Assembly (NCBI GenBank): GCA_903857495.1
Contig: CAIOFF010000035.1
Coordinates: 160,978-224,977 of the forward strand
DNA: 64,000 nucleotides
Direction of reading: 5' to 3'
Origin: an uncultured Holophagaceae bacterium
Lineage (GTDB): Bacteria > Acidobacteriota > Holophagae > Holophagales > Holophagaceae
Under the pieces are notes generated by a model. The model was not told the origin of the DNA. It was given only the letters and a program-made list of their open reading frames with translations, and searched no databases. Positions 43,710 to 53,506 of this stretch are shown here, in pieces; position 1 is the stretch's first letter; each line of letters opens with the position of its first letter. The translations under genes were made by a program, and so were the position numbers.

Positions 43710-45044
43710 ATGCACCCACTGAACGTGATCCTCACCCCCCTTCGCCAGGGCGCCCCTCGGGCGGGTCGGGTGGCGGTGGACCTGCTGCTGCGGGTGCAGG
43801 CGCCGGAGCTGCCTGCGGAGGCTGCGGCGCCGCGCGCGCCACTGCATCTGGCCGTGGTGCTGGACCGCTCGGGCTCCATGTCAGGTCAGCCGCTGGCCGA
43901 GGCCCGGCGCTGCGCAGCGGCCATCGCCGCGCGCCTGGCCGGCGGGGACCAGCTGGCCCTGGTGGCCTATGACCACCGCGCCACCCTGGTCCAGCCCTGC
44001 CGCCCGGTGCAGGACCGGGTCGCCTTCCAGTCCCTGGTCAATGCCATCGAGCCCGGCGGCTACACGGATCTCTACGCGGGCTGGGCCACCGGGGTCGAGG
44101 CCCTGCGCAGGGTCCACCGGCCCGGCGTGGTGAGCCGCGTGCTGCTGCTCTCGGACGGCCAGGCCAACCAGGGCATCACGGATCCGGACATGCTCGCCTC
44201 CGCAGCCCGGAACGCGGCGGAGGTCGGCATCAGCACCTCCACCTATGGGCTCGGCGAAGCCTTCGAGGAGAACCTCATGACCGCCATGGCCCAGCAGGGG
44301 GCGGGTCGCTCCTACTACGGCGAGACCGCCGAGGACCTGCTGGATCCCTTCATGGAGGAGTTCGACCTGCTGAGCAGCCTCGTGGCCCGGCGGCTGCAGG
44401 TCGCGGTGGATGTCCCCCGGGGCTGGACGGTGAGCCAGCTGAACCACTACCCGGAGCTCGGACCCGGGTGCTGGCGGCTGCCGGACCTCGCCGCGAAGGC
44501 CGAGGCCTGGGCCCTCTTCCACCTTGAAGGCGCCATCCCCGAGGGCTATGTCGGGGACACCCTGCTGCTGGCCAACCTCACCCTGCAGTGGGACGACCCC
44601 AAGGGGCTGGGCTCGGGGCCCCGCCTGGTGCCGGCCCGCCTGCCGGTGCTAAGCGACGCGGTCTTCCAGGCCCTGCCCGAGGATCCCCTGGTGGCGAGTC
44701 GGCTGCTGGAGCTGCGGGTCGGCGAGCTGCAGGAGCAGGCCCACCGGGCGGCCCTGGCCGACGACTGGGACGAAGTCCGCCGCCTGCTGGACCAGATGAA
44801 GGGCCTGGCCGCGGAGAATCCCTGGACCATGGAGATCGTGGCGGGTCTCGAGGAGCTGATGCTGCGGGGGGAGCGGGAGACCACCACCAAAGAGCTCCGC
44901 TTCGGGTCCTCCGCCACCCGCCACCGCCTGACCTCGCTGAACGAAGAGGCCGAGTGCCTGCCGACCGCCTCCTACACCCGCCGCAAGCGCCGCCAGGGGA
45001 AGGGCGGGCCCCTGGGCTCGGACACGCCGGGGGAGCAGGGCTGA
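43710..45044 (+). CDS. VWA-domain protein
   Basis: 444 residues. A von Willebrand factor A domain at about 45-220 with an intact MIDAS motif DRSGSMSG (D52, S54, S56), the threonine in GGYTDLYAG and the aspartate in LLSDGQANQG. The rest (about 230-440) resembles the C-terminal part of bacterial VWA/CoxE-type or inter-alpha-trypsin-like proteins. No signal peptide or membrane anchor. Metal-dependent protein binding is the expected role; no MoxR ATPase gene is near. GGAG 6 bases before the start. Confidence 0.88.
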   Translation: MHPLNVILTPLRQGAPRAGRVAVDLLLRVQAPELPAEAAAPRAPLHLAVVLDRSGSMSGQPLAEARRCAAAIAARLAGGDQLALVAYDHRATLVQPCRPVQDRVAFQSLVNAIEPGGYTDLYAGWATGVEALRRVHRPGVVSRVLLLSDGQANQGITDPDMLASAARNAAEVGISTSTYGLGEAFEENLMTAMAQQGAGRSYYGETAEDLLDPFMEEFDLLSSLVARRLQVAVDVPRGWTVSQLNHYPELGPGCWRLPDLAAKAEAWALFHLEGAIPEGYVGDTLLLANLTLQWDDPKGLGSGPRLVPARLPVLSDAVFQALPEDPLVASRLLELRVGELQEQAHRAALADDWDEVRRLLDQMKGLAAENPWTMEIVAGLEELMLRGERETTTKELRFGSSATRHRLTSLNEEAECLPTASYTRRKRRQGKGGPLGSDTPGEQG

Positions 45045-45094
45045 GCCGGAGCCGGAAGGGCGCAGGGCGCTGAGGGGTTTGGCTTACCCGCTGT

Positions 45095-45133
45095 TCTCTG
45101 CGAACCTCAGCCCTCTCTGCAGCCTCTGCGAGA
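45095..45133 (+). repeat. Degenerate CTCTGCG repeat run
   Basis: Units CTCTGCGAA, CTCTCTGCA and CTCTGCGAG in tandem between the VWA and AroQ-like genes. Resembles one arm of the CGCAGA-type inverted repeats seen at 30.6 and 31.2 kb, but no opposite arm was found. Confidence 0.35.
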
Positions 45134-45258
45134 GTTTTTGCCCTTCCCTCGAGAGTCGGGAGTCCATGAAGGGTTGCCATTCCCAGAAACCCGGAAGAAC
45201 CCTTTTCGGGCATTCTTGAGCCGTGCGTCCCCAACGCATCCTCCGGGAGGATGACCCC

Positions 45259-45696
45259 ATGGCCAAGATTCTGGTGCTCCACGGCGCAGGCATGAACATG
45301 CGGGGGAAGGTGCAGGTGGATCTGTTCGGTCCCATGCAGCTGCCGGACTACGACCGGCTGATCCGGGAGTACGCGCAGGAGCTGGGCGTGGAGGTGGAGA
45401 TCTTCCACTCGAACGTCGAAGGCGAGGTGATCAACCGGATCTACGCGGCCCACGAGCAGGGTTTCGACGGCGCCATCTTCAACCCGGCCCTGTTCGCCAC
45501 GGGCTACCCCGCGCTGGTCGCCGCCCTCGCCCAAGTGGCCTTCCCCACCCTCGAGGTCCACATCTCTAACCCGCTGCGCCGCGGCCCCGCCAGCCAGACC
45601 TCGGCCGTCAGCCTCGGCGTCATCGCCGGCTTCGGCGTCGCGGGCTACGCCCTGGCCCTGCGGGGGCTGCGGGATCACCTCGCGGCGAGCCGATAA
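45259..45696 (+). CDS. AroQ-like protein (type II dehydroquinase fold) lacking catalytic Tyr
   Basis: 145 residues with the full type II dehydroquinase (flavodoxin-like dodecamer) pattern: ILVLHGAGMNMRG at the N-terminus, IFNPALFATGY, LEVHISN and VIAGFGVAGYALAL. The residues Asn75, Glu99 and His101 correspond to known active-site positions, but the catalytic Tyr of the loop RxxxxYG is Phe23 (VDLFGP), and the NGPNLN motif is HGAGMN. Start 45259 has GGAGG at good spacing. It may be a non-canonical enzyme or act on another substrate; dehydroquinase activity is doubtful. Convergent with the MerR gene (18 bases). Confidence 0.82.
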   Translation: MAKILVLHGAGMNMRGKVQVDLFGPMQLPDYDRLIREYAQELGVEVEIFHSNVEGEVINRIYAAHEQGFDGAIFNPALFATGYPALVAALAQVAFPTLEVHISNPLRRGPASQTSAVSLGVIAGFGVAGYALALRGLRDHLAASR

Positions 45697-45714
45697 GGCC
45701 TCAGGCCCGCTGCC

Positions 45715-46116
45715 CTATTTCCGGCGGCCCTTTGGGGCGATCTCCGCGTCGGCCCGGCAGCGCCGCTCCACCTCGTCCAGCTCGGCGAGGGTGACCTCGA
45801 TGTCGTGGCGGCGCTGCTCCAGCTCCGCCCGGCGGGCGGCGATGCGCTCCAGCAGGTAGCGCAGCTGGCCGGCCTCGCCCGGGGGCTGGTCATACATGTC
45901 CACGATCCGGCGGATCTGGCTGAGGTCGAAGCCCAGCCGCTTGCCCCGCAGCACCAGCTCCAGCCGGACCCGGTCCCGGGGGTGGAAGATGCGCTGGGTG
46001 CCCTTCCGCTCGGGCGTGATCAGCCCCTGGTCCTCGTAGAACCGGATGGTGCGGTGCGTGACACCGAACTCCAGGGCGATCTCGGCGATGCTCCAGGTGC
46101 GCTCGATGCCGGACAT
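45715..46116 (-). CDS. liuR: MerR-family regulator, LiuR type
   Basis: 133 residues. The MerR HTH starts with [27 protein letters not shown] and is followed by [32 protein letters not shown], which fits the LiuR group of regulators of branched-chain amino acid (leucine/isovalerate) utilisation genes. The C-terminal helix is a dimerising coiled coil. Divergent from the acyl-CoA dehydrogenase gene and separated by a palindromic operator (46175-46190). GGGAGA upstream of the start. The symbol is by similarity and context. Confidence 0.85.
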   Translation of the reverse strand: MSGIERTWSIAEIALEFGVTHRTIRFYEDQGLITPERKGTQRIFHPRDRVRLELVLRGKRLGFDLSQIRRIVDMYDQPPGEAGQLRYLLERIAARRAELEQRRHDIEVTLAELDEVERRCRADAEIAPKGRRK

Positions 46117-46174
46117 GGGTTCTCCCGAGGGGGTGGTCGCCTGAGGGCGCTCAAAGATTCTTGCACATTTTTGC

Positions 46175-46190
46175 TTGACGTTTACGTAAA
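46175..46190. promoter_or_regulatory. LiuR-type operator, palindrome
   Basis: TTGACGTTTACGTAAA is a dyad (TTNACGT-TT-ACGTNAA) lying 58 bases before liuR and 77 before the acyl-CoA dehydrogenase. ACGT-centred palindromes are the type bound by LiuR regulators in other bacteria, from memory of the family. Likely controls both directions. Confidence 0.6.
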
Positions 46191-46266
46191 GGGAAATCAA
46201 TCTTGGGGCATTCCTTCTCTCCCTGCCCTGCAATTCCCTGTCGCCCCTCTCTCTCAGGAGTGCCCC

Positions 46267-47424
46267 ATGGACGTCACGCTCCCCGATCACGTTGAAGCCC
46301 TGCGCCAGGAAGTGCGCAAGTTCGCCGAGAAGGAGATCCGCCCCCACGTCATGGAATGGGACGAGGCCAAGACCTTCCCCACGGCCGTGGTGAAGCAGCT
46401 GGGCGAGATGGGGATGATGGGCGTCATCTTCCCCGAGCAGTACGGCGGGGCGGGCATGGGCTACCAGGAATACGCCGTGGTGGTGGAGGAGCTCTCCCGG
46501 GTGGACGGCTCCGTGGGCATCACCGTGGCCGCCCACAACAGCCTCTGCTCCAACCACATCTACAGCATGGGCGACGAGCGGCAGAAGCAGGCCTACCTGA
46601 AGCCCCTGGCCAGCGGCAAGGCCATCGGCGCCTGGGGGCTGACCGAGCCAGGCTCGGGCAGCGACGCGGGGTCCCTGCGCACCGTCGCCAAGAAGGAGGG
46701 CTCCCACTACATCCTGAACGGCAACAAGACGTTCATCACGCACGCCACCGTGGGCGACATCTTCGTGGTGATGGCCCGCACCCGGCCGCCCCAGCCTGGC
46801 CACAGCAGCGCCGACGGCATCAGCGCCTTCGTACTGGAGAAGGGCATGAACGGCTTCCGCGCTGGCAAGCAGGAAAACAAGCTGGGCCTGCGCGCCAGCG
46901 ACACGTCGGAATTGATCCTCGAGGACGTGCGGGTGCCCGAGGCCAACCTGCTGGGCGAGGACGGCGTGGGCTTCAAGCAGGCCATGAAGACCCTGGACGG
47001 CGGCCGCATCAGCATCGCGGCCCTCGGGCTCGGCATGGCCCAGGGCGCCTTCGAGGAGGCCGTGCGCTACAGCAAGATCCGGCAGACCTTCGGCAAGCCT
47101 CTCTCAGGCCACCAGGGGATCCAGTTCAAGCTGGCGGACATGGGCACCGAGATCGAGGCCGCCCGGCTGCTCATCTACCGGGCCGCGGGCCTGAAGGACG
47201 CGGGCCTGCCCTACGCCAAGGCCGCCAGCATGGCCAAGCTCTTCAGCTCCGAGGTGGCCTGCCGCGTGGCGGACGAGGCCGTGCAGATCCTGGGTGGCTA
47301 CGGCTACATCAAGGACTACCCTGTGGAGAAGTACTACCGGGACGTGAAGCTCTGCACCATCGGCGAAGGCACCAGCGAGATTCAGCGCACGGTCATCGCC
47401 CGCTACCTGCTCGCGGAATACTGA
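46267..47424 (+). CDS. Acyl-CoA dehydrogenase (SCAD-like, Liu/Atu cluster)
   Basis: 385 residues. FAD-dependent oxidation of acyl-CoA to 2-enoyl-CoA, electrons to ETF. Motifs [29 protein letters not shown] and [20 protein letters not shown] are typical. The base position holds Glu (E367 in GEGTSE), as in short/medium-chain enzymes; isovaleryl-CoA dehydrogenase has Gly here and a Glu elsewhere. So the substrate is more likely a short straight or 2-methyl-branched acyl-CoA than isovaleryl-CoA, though the cluster context suggests a branched substrate. AGGAG 6 bases upstream. First gene of a five-gene unit. Confidence 0.9.
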   Translation: MDVTLPDHVEALRQEVRKFAEKEIRPHVMEWDEAKTFPTAVVKQLGEMGMMGVIFPEQYGGAGMGYQEYAVVVEELSRVDGSVGITVAAHNSLCSNHIYSMGDERQKQAYLKPLASGKAIGAWGLTEPGSGSDAGSLRTVAKKEGSHYILNGNKTFITHATVGDIFVVMARTRPPQPGHSSADGISAFVLEKGMNGFRAGKQENKLGLRASDTSELILEDVRVPEANLLGEDGVGFKQAMKTLDGGRISIAALGLGMAQGAFEEAVRYSKIRQTFGKPLSGHQGIQFKLADMGTEIEAARLLIYRAAGLKDAGLPYAKAASMAKLFSSEVACRVADEAVQILGGYGYIKDYPVEKYYRDVKLCTIGEGTSEIQRTVIARYLLAEY

Positions 47425-47433
47425 GGTCTGAGC

Positions 47434-49041
<1,608 letters not shown>

Positions 49042-49075
49042 CGTCCGGCCACAGCACCCTCTCTGGAGTCCCGCC

Positions 49076-50968
49076 ATGTCCCCTGAGTCGCGCATCCTTC
49101 GCATCGCCAACGCCGGTGGCTACTGGGGCGATGATCCCTACGCTCTGCGCCGCCAGGTCCAGGGCCCCCTGGCCGTGGACGTCGTATCCATCGACTTCCT
49201 GGCCGAGATCACCATGAGCATCCTGCAGAAGCAGAAGCTCCGGGACCCCAGCGCCGGCTATGCCCGGGACTTCGTCACCCAGGTGGAGCCCCTGCTGGGC
49301 GACATCCTGCGCCGCGGCATCCGCATCATCACCAACGCGGGCGGCGTGAACCCCCAGGCCTGTGCTGAGGCCCTGGCGGCCGTGGCCCGCAAGCAGGGCC
49401 TGAAGCTCCGGGTGGCCATCGTGGATGGCGATGACATCGCCCCGACCATGACCAGCCTGCGCAGCCAGGGTGTGGCCTTCAAGAACATGGAGACCGGTGA
49501 GGACTTCGCGCCCTACGCGGACAAGGTGATGGCGGCCAATGCGTACTTTGGCGCCATGCCCGTGGTGGAGGCCCTGAACGGCAACCCCGACATCGTCCTG
49601 TGCGGCCGCGTGACGGACACGGGCATCACCCTGGCGGCCATGATCCACGCCTTCGGCTGGGCCGCGGACGACTGGGACCGCCTGGCGGCGGGCATCGTCG
49701 CGGGCCACATCATCGAGTGCGGCGCCCAGGCCACGGGCGGCAACTTCACGGACTGGAAGAAGGTGCCCAGCTACCTGGAGATGGGCTACCCCATCGTGGA
49801 GTGCCGCGCGGACGGCAGCTTCACGGTCACCAAGCACCCGGGCAGCGGCGGCCTCGTCAGCTGCCAGACCGTGCGGGAGCAGCTGCTCTACGAGATGGGG
49901 CATCCCCGGAGCTACCTGACGCCCGACGTGATGGCGGACTTCTCCACCATCCAGCTGCGCGCCGACGGGCCCGACCGCGTCCACGTGAGCGGCGTCCAGG
50001 GCCGCCCGCCCACGGACCTGCTGAAGGCCAGCATCGCCTACGCCGACGGCTTCAAGACCAGCGGCACGCTGATCATCTCCGGCCCCGACGCCCGGGCCAA
50101 GGCCGAGGTCTTCGCCGAGATCTTCTGGGCCCGCTGCACCAGCGAGCTGGCCCTGGCGGGGCTGCCGGCCCTGACCCACACCTGCACCGAGTACATCGGG
50201 GACGACGCGACGCACCGGTCCCTGACGCCGCCGGTCCTGACCAAGGAGATCCTGCTGCGGGTCTCGGCGCACCATGCAGACCGCCGCTCCCTGGAGGTGT
50301 TCCGGAAGCTGCTGCCTGCCCAGATCCTGTCCGGACCTTCGGGTGTCGCCGTCACCGGCGGCGCGCCCATGATCTCGGATGTGGTCAGCTACTGGCCCGC
50401 TCTGATCCCCCAGGACTGCGCCCTGCCGCTGGTCCGGGTGCTGGAGGAACGCGGCACCGGCAAGCTGGAGCTGGCGCTGGAAGCCGGTCCCATGGCCTGG
50501 CCCGTCACGAAGGGCACACCGGATGTGGGTCCTGCCATCTCGGGCGACGCGGCCGTTGCCATCCCCACGGGCGGCGGGAGCCTGCGGCTGCCCCTCATGC
50601 GCATCGCCCACGCCCGCAGCGGCGACAAGGGCGACACCGCCAACATCGGCCTCATCGCCCGCTCGCCGGAGTGCTACGCCTGGCTCCGCCAGCACATCTC
50701 CGCGGCCCAGGTGAAGGCGTGGTTCGACGGCACCTGTCTCGGGCACGTGGAGCGCCACGAGGTGCCCAACCTCTGGGCCCTGAACTTCCTGCTCGAGGAG
50801 ACCCTGGGTGGCGGCGGCACCATGAGCCTCTTCATCGATGCCCAGGGCAAGACGCTGTCGCAGGCGCTGCTCCGCTGCGTGGTGGAGGTCCCGGCGAGCC
50901 TGCTGGCCACCATCAGCGCCGAGAACGCGCCCTGTGTCGGCGAGCTGGTGCCTGGCGGGGAGGCGTGA
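49076..50968 (+). CDS. atuA: AtuA-family protein (DUF1446)
   Basis: 630 residues. N-terminal AtuA domain (about 5-450): ANAGGYWGDDPYALRRQV, NAGGVNPQACAEAL, LCGRVTDTGITLAAMIH and AQATGGNFTDWKKVPS, all conserved in DUF1446. The C-terminal ~110 residues (RIAHARSGDKGDTANIGLIA) are the accessory AtuA-like domain, here fused. AtuA is required for acyclic terpene (citronellol) use in Pseudomonas but its reaction is not established. Between carboxylase subunits it probably acts on the carboxylated or hydrated product. CTGGAG upstream. Stop overlaps the 13-codon ORF. Confidence 0.9.
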   Translation: MSPESRILRIANAGGYWGDDPYALRRQVQGPLAVDVVSIDFLAEITMSILQKQKLRDPSAGYARDFVTQVEPLLGDILRRGIRIITNAGGVNPQACAEALAAVARKQGLKLRVAIVDGDDIAPTMTSLRSQGVAFKNMETGEDFAPYADKVMAANAYFGAMPVVEALNGNPDIVLCGRVTDTGITLAAMIHAFGWAADDWDRLAAGIVAGHIIECGAQATGGNFTDWKKVPSYLEMGYPIVECRADGSFTVTKHPGSGGLVSCQTVREQLLYEMGHPRSYLTPDVMADFSTIQLRADGPDRVHVSGVQGRPPTDLLKASIAYADGFKTSGTLIISGPDARAKAEVFAEIFWARCTSELALAGLPALTHTCTEYIGDDATHRSLTPPVLTKEILLRVSAHHADRRSLEVFRKLLPAQILSGPSGVAVTGGAPMISDVVSYWPALIPQDCALPLVRVLEERGTGKLELALEAGPMAWPVTKGTPDVGPAISGDAAVAIPTGGGSLRLPLMRIAHARSGDKGDTANIGLIARSPECYAWLRQHISAAQVKAWFDGTCLGHVERHEVPNLWALNFLLEETLGGGGTMSLFIDAQGKTLSQALLRCVVEVPASLLATISAENAPCVGELVPGGEA

Positions 50969-51009
50969 TGACCCGGGCCAAGCAGCAGTTCGGCGGAGCC
51001 CTGCGATGA
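50968..51009 (+). CDS. 13-codon mini-ORF linking atuA and carboxylase alpha
   Basis: ATG at 50968 overlaps the atuA stop (TGATG), and its TGA (51007-51009) overlaps the next ATG (51006). It encodes MTRAKQQFGGALR. May serve as a translational relay that brings ribosomes to the alpha-subunit start. No evidence that the peptide itself has a role. Confidence 0.3.
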   Translation: MTRAKQQFGGALR

Positions 51010-52934
51010 CCGGTCGCCTGGTCATCGCCAACCGGGGCGAGATCGCCCGCCGCGTGCTGCGCGCGGGCCGCGAGCGCGGCCTGGCCGTGGCCGTGATCAG
51101 CACGCCGGAAGACTCTGACGCCTGCATCCGCAAGGAAGCGGATGCGGTCCTGGAGGTCTCGAGCTTCCTCGCCGGGGCGGAGATCGTCGCCGCGGCCGTG
51201 GCCTGGGGCGCGACCCTGGTGCACCCGGGCTACGGGTTCCTCTCCGAGAACGCCGAGTTCGCCGAGGCCGTGGAAGCCGCGGGCATCGCCTTCCTGGGCC
51301 CCCGGCCCGAGACCATGCGCGCCCTGGGCGCCAAGGAGGCGGCCAAGCGGCTGGCCCAGCACTGCGGCGTGCCCACCCTGCCAGCCCTGCTCTCCCATGA
51401 ACTGGCCGCCGTGCCATCCTCGGCCTGGGGGCCGGAGCTGGAGGCCCGCGGGCTGAAGGCGCCCTTCCTGGTGAAGGCCAGCGGCGGCGGCGGCGGCCGG
51501 GGCATGCGTGTCGTGCCTGATCTGGCCGGCCTGCCCGAAGCCATCAAGCAGGCCTCCAGCGAGGCCCTGGCGGGCTTCGGGGATGGCACTGTCTTCGTGG
51601 AGCGCTACCTGGCCGCGCCCCGGCACATCGAGGTGCAGGTCTTCGGCGATGGAGAGGGCGGCGGCGTGTTCCTTGGCGAGCGCGAGTGCAGCCTGCAGCG
51701 CCGGCACCAGAAGGTCATCGAGGAGGCCCCCAGCGCCGTGGTGGATCTGGCCCTGCGCGAGGCCCTGGGGCGGGCCGCCATGGCCCTGGTCCGGGAGACC
51801 CGGTACCGCGGGGCGGGCACCGTCGAGTTCCTGATGGACGCCGAGGGCCAGTTCCACTTCCTGGAGGTGAACACCCGCCTGCAGGTGGAGCATCCGGTCA
51901 CCGAGGCAGTCTATGGCGTGGATCTGGTCCAGGCCCAGCTGGAGCTGGCCGAGGGCCGCTGGCCCAAGGCGCTGGGGGATCCCGGCACCTTCCGGGTGCC
52001 CGAGCCCCAGGGCGTGGCCCTGGAGGCCCGCATCCTGGCCGAGGACCCGCGCCACGGCTTCCTGCCGACGCCGGGCAACCTCAGCCGCTACCGGGAGCCG
52101 GGCGGCCAGGGTGTGCGCGTCGACTCCGGCGTGATCGAGGGCGGCCGCGTCAACGACCGCTTCGACTCCATGATCGCCAAGCTCATCGTCTGGGGACCGG
52201 ACCGGCGCGAGGCGGTGGACCGCCTGGCCCAGGCGCTCTCCGAGTTCGTCATCCTGGGCTGCGTCACCAACCTGCCTTTCCTGCTGGCCCTGAGCCGTCA
52301 TCCGGACTTCCTGCATGGCCGGGTCTCCACGGACTGGATCGCGGCGAACCTGCCCGCGCTGAACGCCCCGCTGCTGCCCGAGGCCCTGGCCCGGCTGGTG
52401 GAGGGCGAGGCCTTCCGGTCCCAGCTGAGTGAGACCCTGCAGGGCCTCGGCGCGCCCATCTCCCCGGTGGCGGCGCGCTTCGCCGCCCAGGCCCACCCGG
52501 AGCTCAAGGTGGGCAGCCGGGAGGAGAAGCCCTTCCTCCGCATCGAACACGCCGGCAGCCCGGCCCGCTTCACCCTGCGGTGGGACGGACCGGAGGTCAG
52601 CTTCCACGCCCTGCGCCGGGGCCACCACCTGGACCTGCGCATCCAGGGGGAGAGCCTGCTGGTGGAGGATCCCCTCTCACAGCCCGCTGTGAAGAAGGGC
52701 GCCTCGTCCGCCGGCGTCCTCAGCGCGCCCATGGCCGGCAAGATCCTGGAGTGCCGGGTGGCCGTGGGCGATGTCGTGGAGGAGGGCCAGGTGCTGTTCA
52801 TCCTGGAGTCCATGAAGATGCAGATGGAAGTCTGCACCTCCGCCGCGGGCCGCGTGGCTGCCCTCTTCGCCACCGCAGGCCAGGTCATGGAAGGCCCCGA
52901 CCCCCTCGCCGAGGTCGTTGCCGTGACGGTCTGA
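51006..52934 (+). CDS. Biotin-dependent acyl-CoA carboxylase alpha subunit
   Basis: 642 residues. Biotin carboxylase domain about 1-445: VIANRGEIARRVLRAGRE, HPGYGFLSENAEFA, KASGGGGGRGMRVV, ERECSLQRRHQKVIEE and EVNTRLQVEHPVTE. Linker, then a biotinyl domain with K604 in ESMKMQME (EAMKM is usual; Ser for Ala is tolerated). Pairs with the beta subunit at 47434. Start at 51006 gives the canonical N-terminus. Followed immediately by a strong terminator at 52934. Confidence 0.93.
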   Translation: MTGRLVIANRGEIARRVLRAGRERGLAVAVISTPEDSDACIRKEADAVLEVSSFLAGAEIVAAAVAWGATLVHPGYGFLSENAEFAEAVEAAGIAFLGPRPETMRALGAKEAAKRLAQHCGVPTLPALLSHELAAVPSSAWGPELEARGLKAPFLVKASGGGGGRGMRVVPDLAGLPEAIKQASSEALAGFGDGTVFVERYLAAPRHIEVQVFGDGEGGGVFLGERECSLQRRHQKVIEEAPSAVVDLALREALGRAAMALVRETRYRGAGTVEFLMDAEGQFHFLEVNTRLQVEHPVTEAVYGVDLVQAQLELAEGRWPKALGDPGTFRVPEPQGVALEARILAEDPRHGFLPTPGNLSRYREPGGQGVRVDSGVIEGGRVNDRFDSMIAKLIVWGPDRREAVDRLAQALSEFVILGCVTNLPFLLALSRHPDFLHGRVSTDWIAANLPALNAPLLPEALARLVEGEAFRSQLSETLQGLGAPISPVAARFAAQAHPELKVGSREEKPFLRIEHAGSPARFTLRWDGPEVSFHALRRGHHLDLRIQGESLLVEDPLSQPAVKKGASSAGVLSAPMAGKILECRVAVGDVVEEGQVLFILESMKMQMEVCTSAAGRVAALFATAGQVMEGPDPLAEVVAVTV

Positions 52935-52961
52935 AAAGGCAAACGGCAAAGGCCTTTTTTT
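52934..52961 (+). terminator. Rho-independent terminator of the Liu/Atu operon
   Basis: Stem AAAAGGC / GCCTTTT with an 11-base loop and seven Ts at 52955-52961, starting at the last base of the alpha-subunit stop codon. Confidence 0.88.
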
Positions 52962-52962
52962 A

Positions 52963-53472
52963 CCACCGATGAACACCGATAAAAGCTGACCTGGTTATCG
53001 GCCTTGCTCCGCCAAATTCGGCTTGCAAGGATCTCCACAAAGGACACGAAGAACTGACCCAAAGGACCACGAAGGCACAGTCATCGCGCCGACAGGGCAT
53101 CCGGGCCGCCGCCCCCTTGGGGATGCCCGAGGTGAGTCCGGGCGCATTCGTGTGCTTCCTTCGCCCGCAGGGCGTCTTCGTGTTCTTCGTGGAGCGCCTT
53201 ATTGGCGGAGTCTGGCCGATAATCGGGAAAGCTGATAAACACCGATAAGGAAAAAGCGGAGGGGCCTGTTGGGCCCTGCGCGGCAGCGCCGGAGTCGCGT
53301 CCCAAGAAGCGCAGTCCCGGTGCCCAACCTGTGCTCAGCTACTTCCCGCCCCCAATGGTTGGGGCTTGGTGGCACTACCCAAGGGGATAGGCTTTTCTTT
53401 GTGCCCCTTTGTAGTTAATTACTCAGATGCTTTTATCGGTGTTTATCAGCTTTTATCGGTGTTCATCGGTGG
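52963..53472. repeat. 510-bp composite of nested inverted repeats
   Basis: Outer arms of 27 bases (52963-52989 and 53446-53472) are perfect complements, made of CACCGAT/ACACCGATAAAAGC units. Inside, TTATCGGCCTTGCTCCGCC (52995) pairs with GGCGGAGTCTGGCCGATAA (53200), and CACAAAGGACACGAAGAAC pairs with GTGTTCTTCGTGGAG. A further ACACCGATAA block sits at 53238. No credible ORF. Looks like a non-coding repeat element or several elements stacked. Confidence 0.75.
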
Positions 53473-53506
53473 CTGGCTTTTTTTCGAGGCTCAGCGTTAG
53501 CGCTCG

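Noticed and set aside
46267..47424. Calling the dehydrogenase isovaleryl-CoA dehydrogenase (liuA)
   Set aside because: The active-site position in GEGTSE carries Glu as in SCAD/MCAD rather than the Gly of isovaleryl-CoA dehydrogenase.
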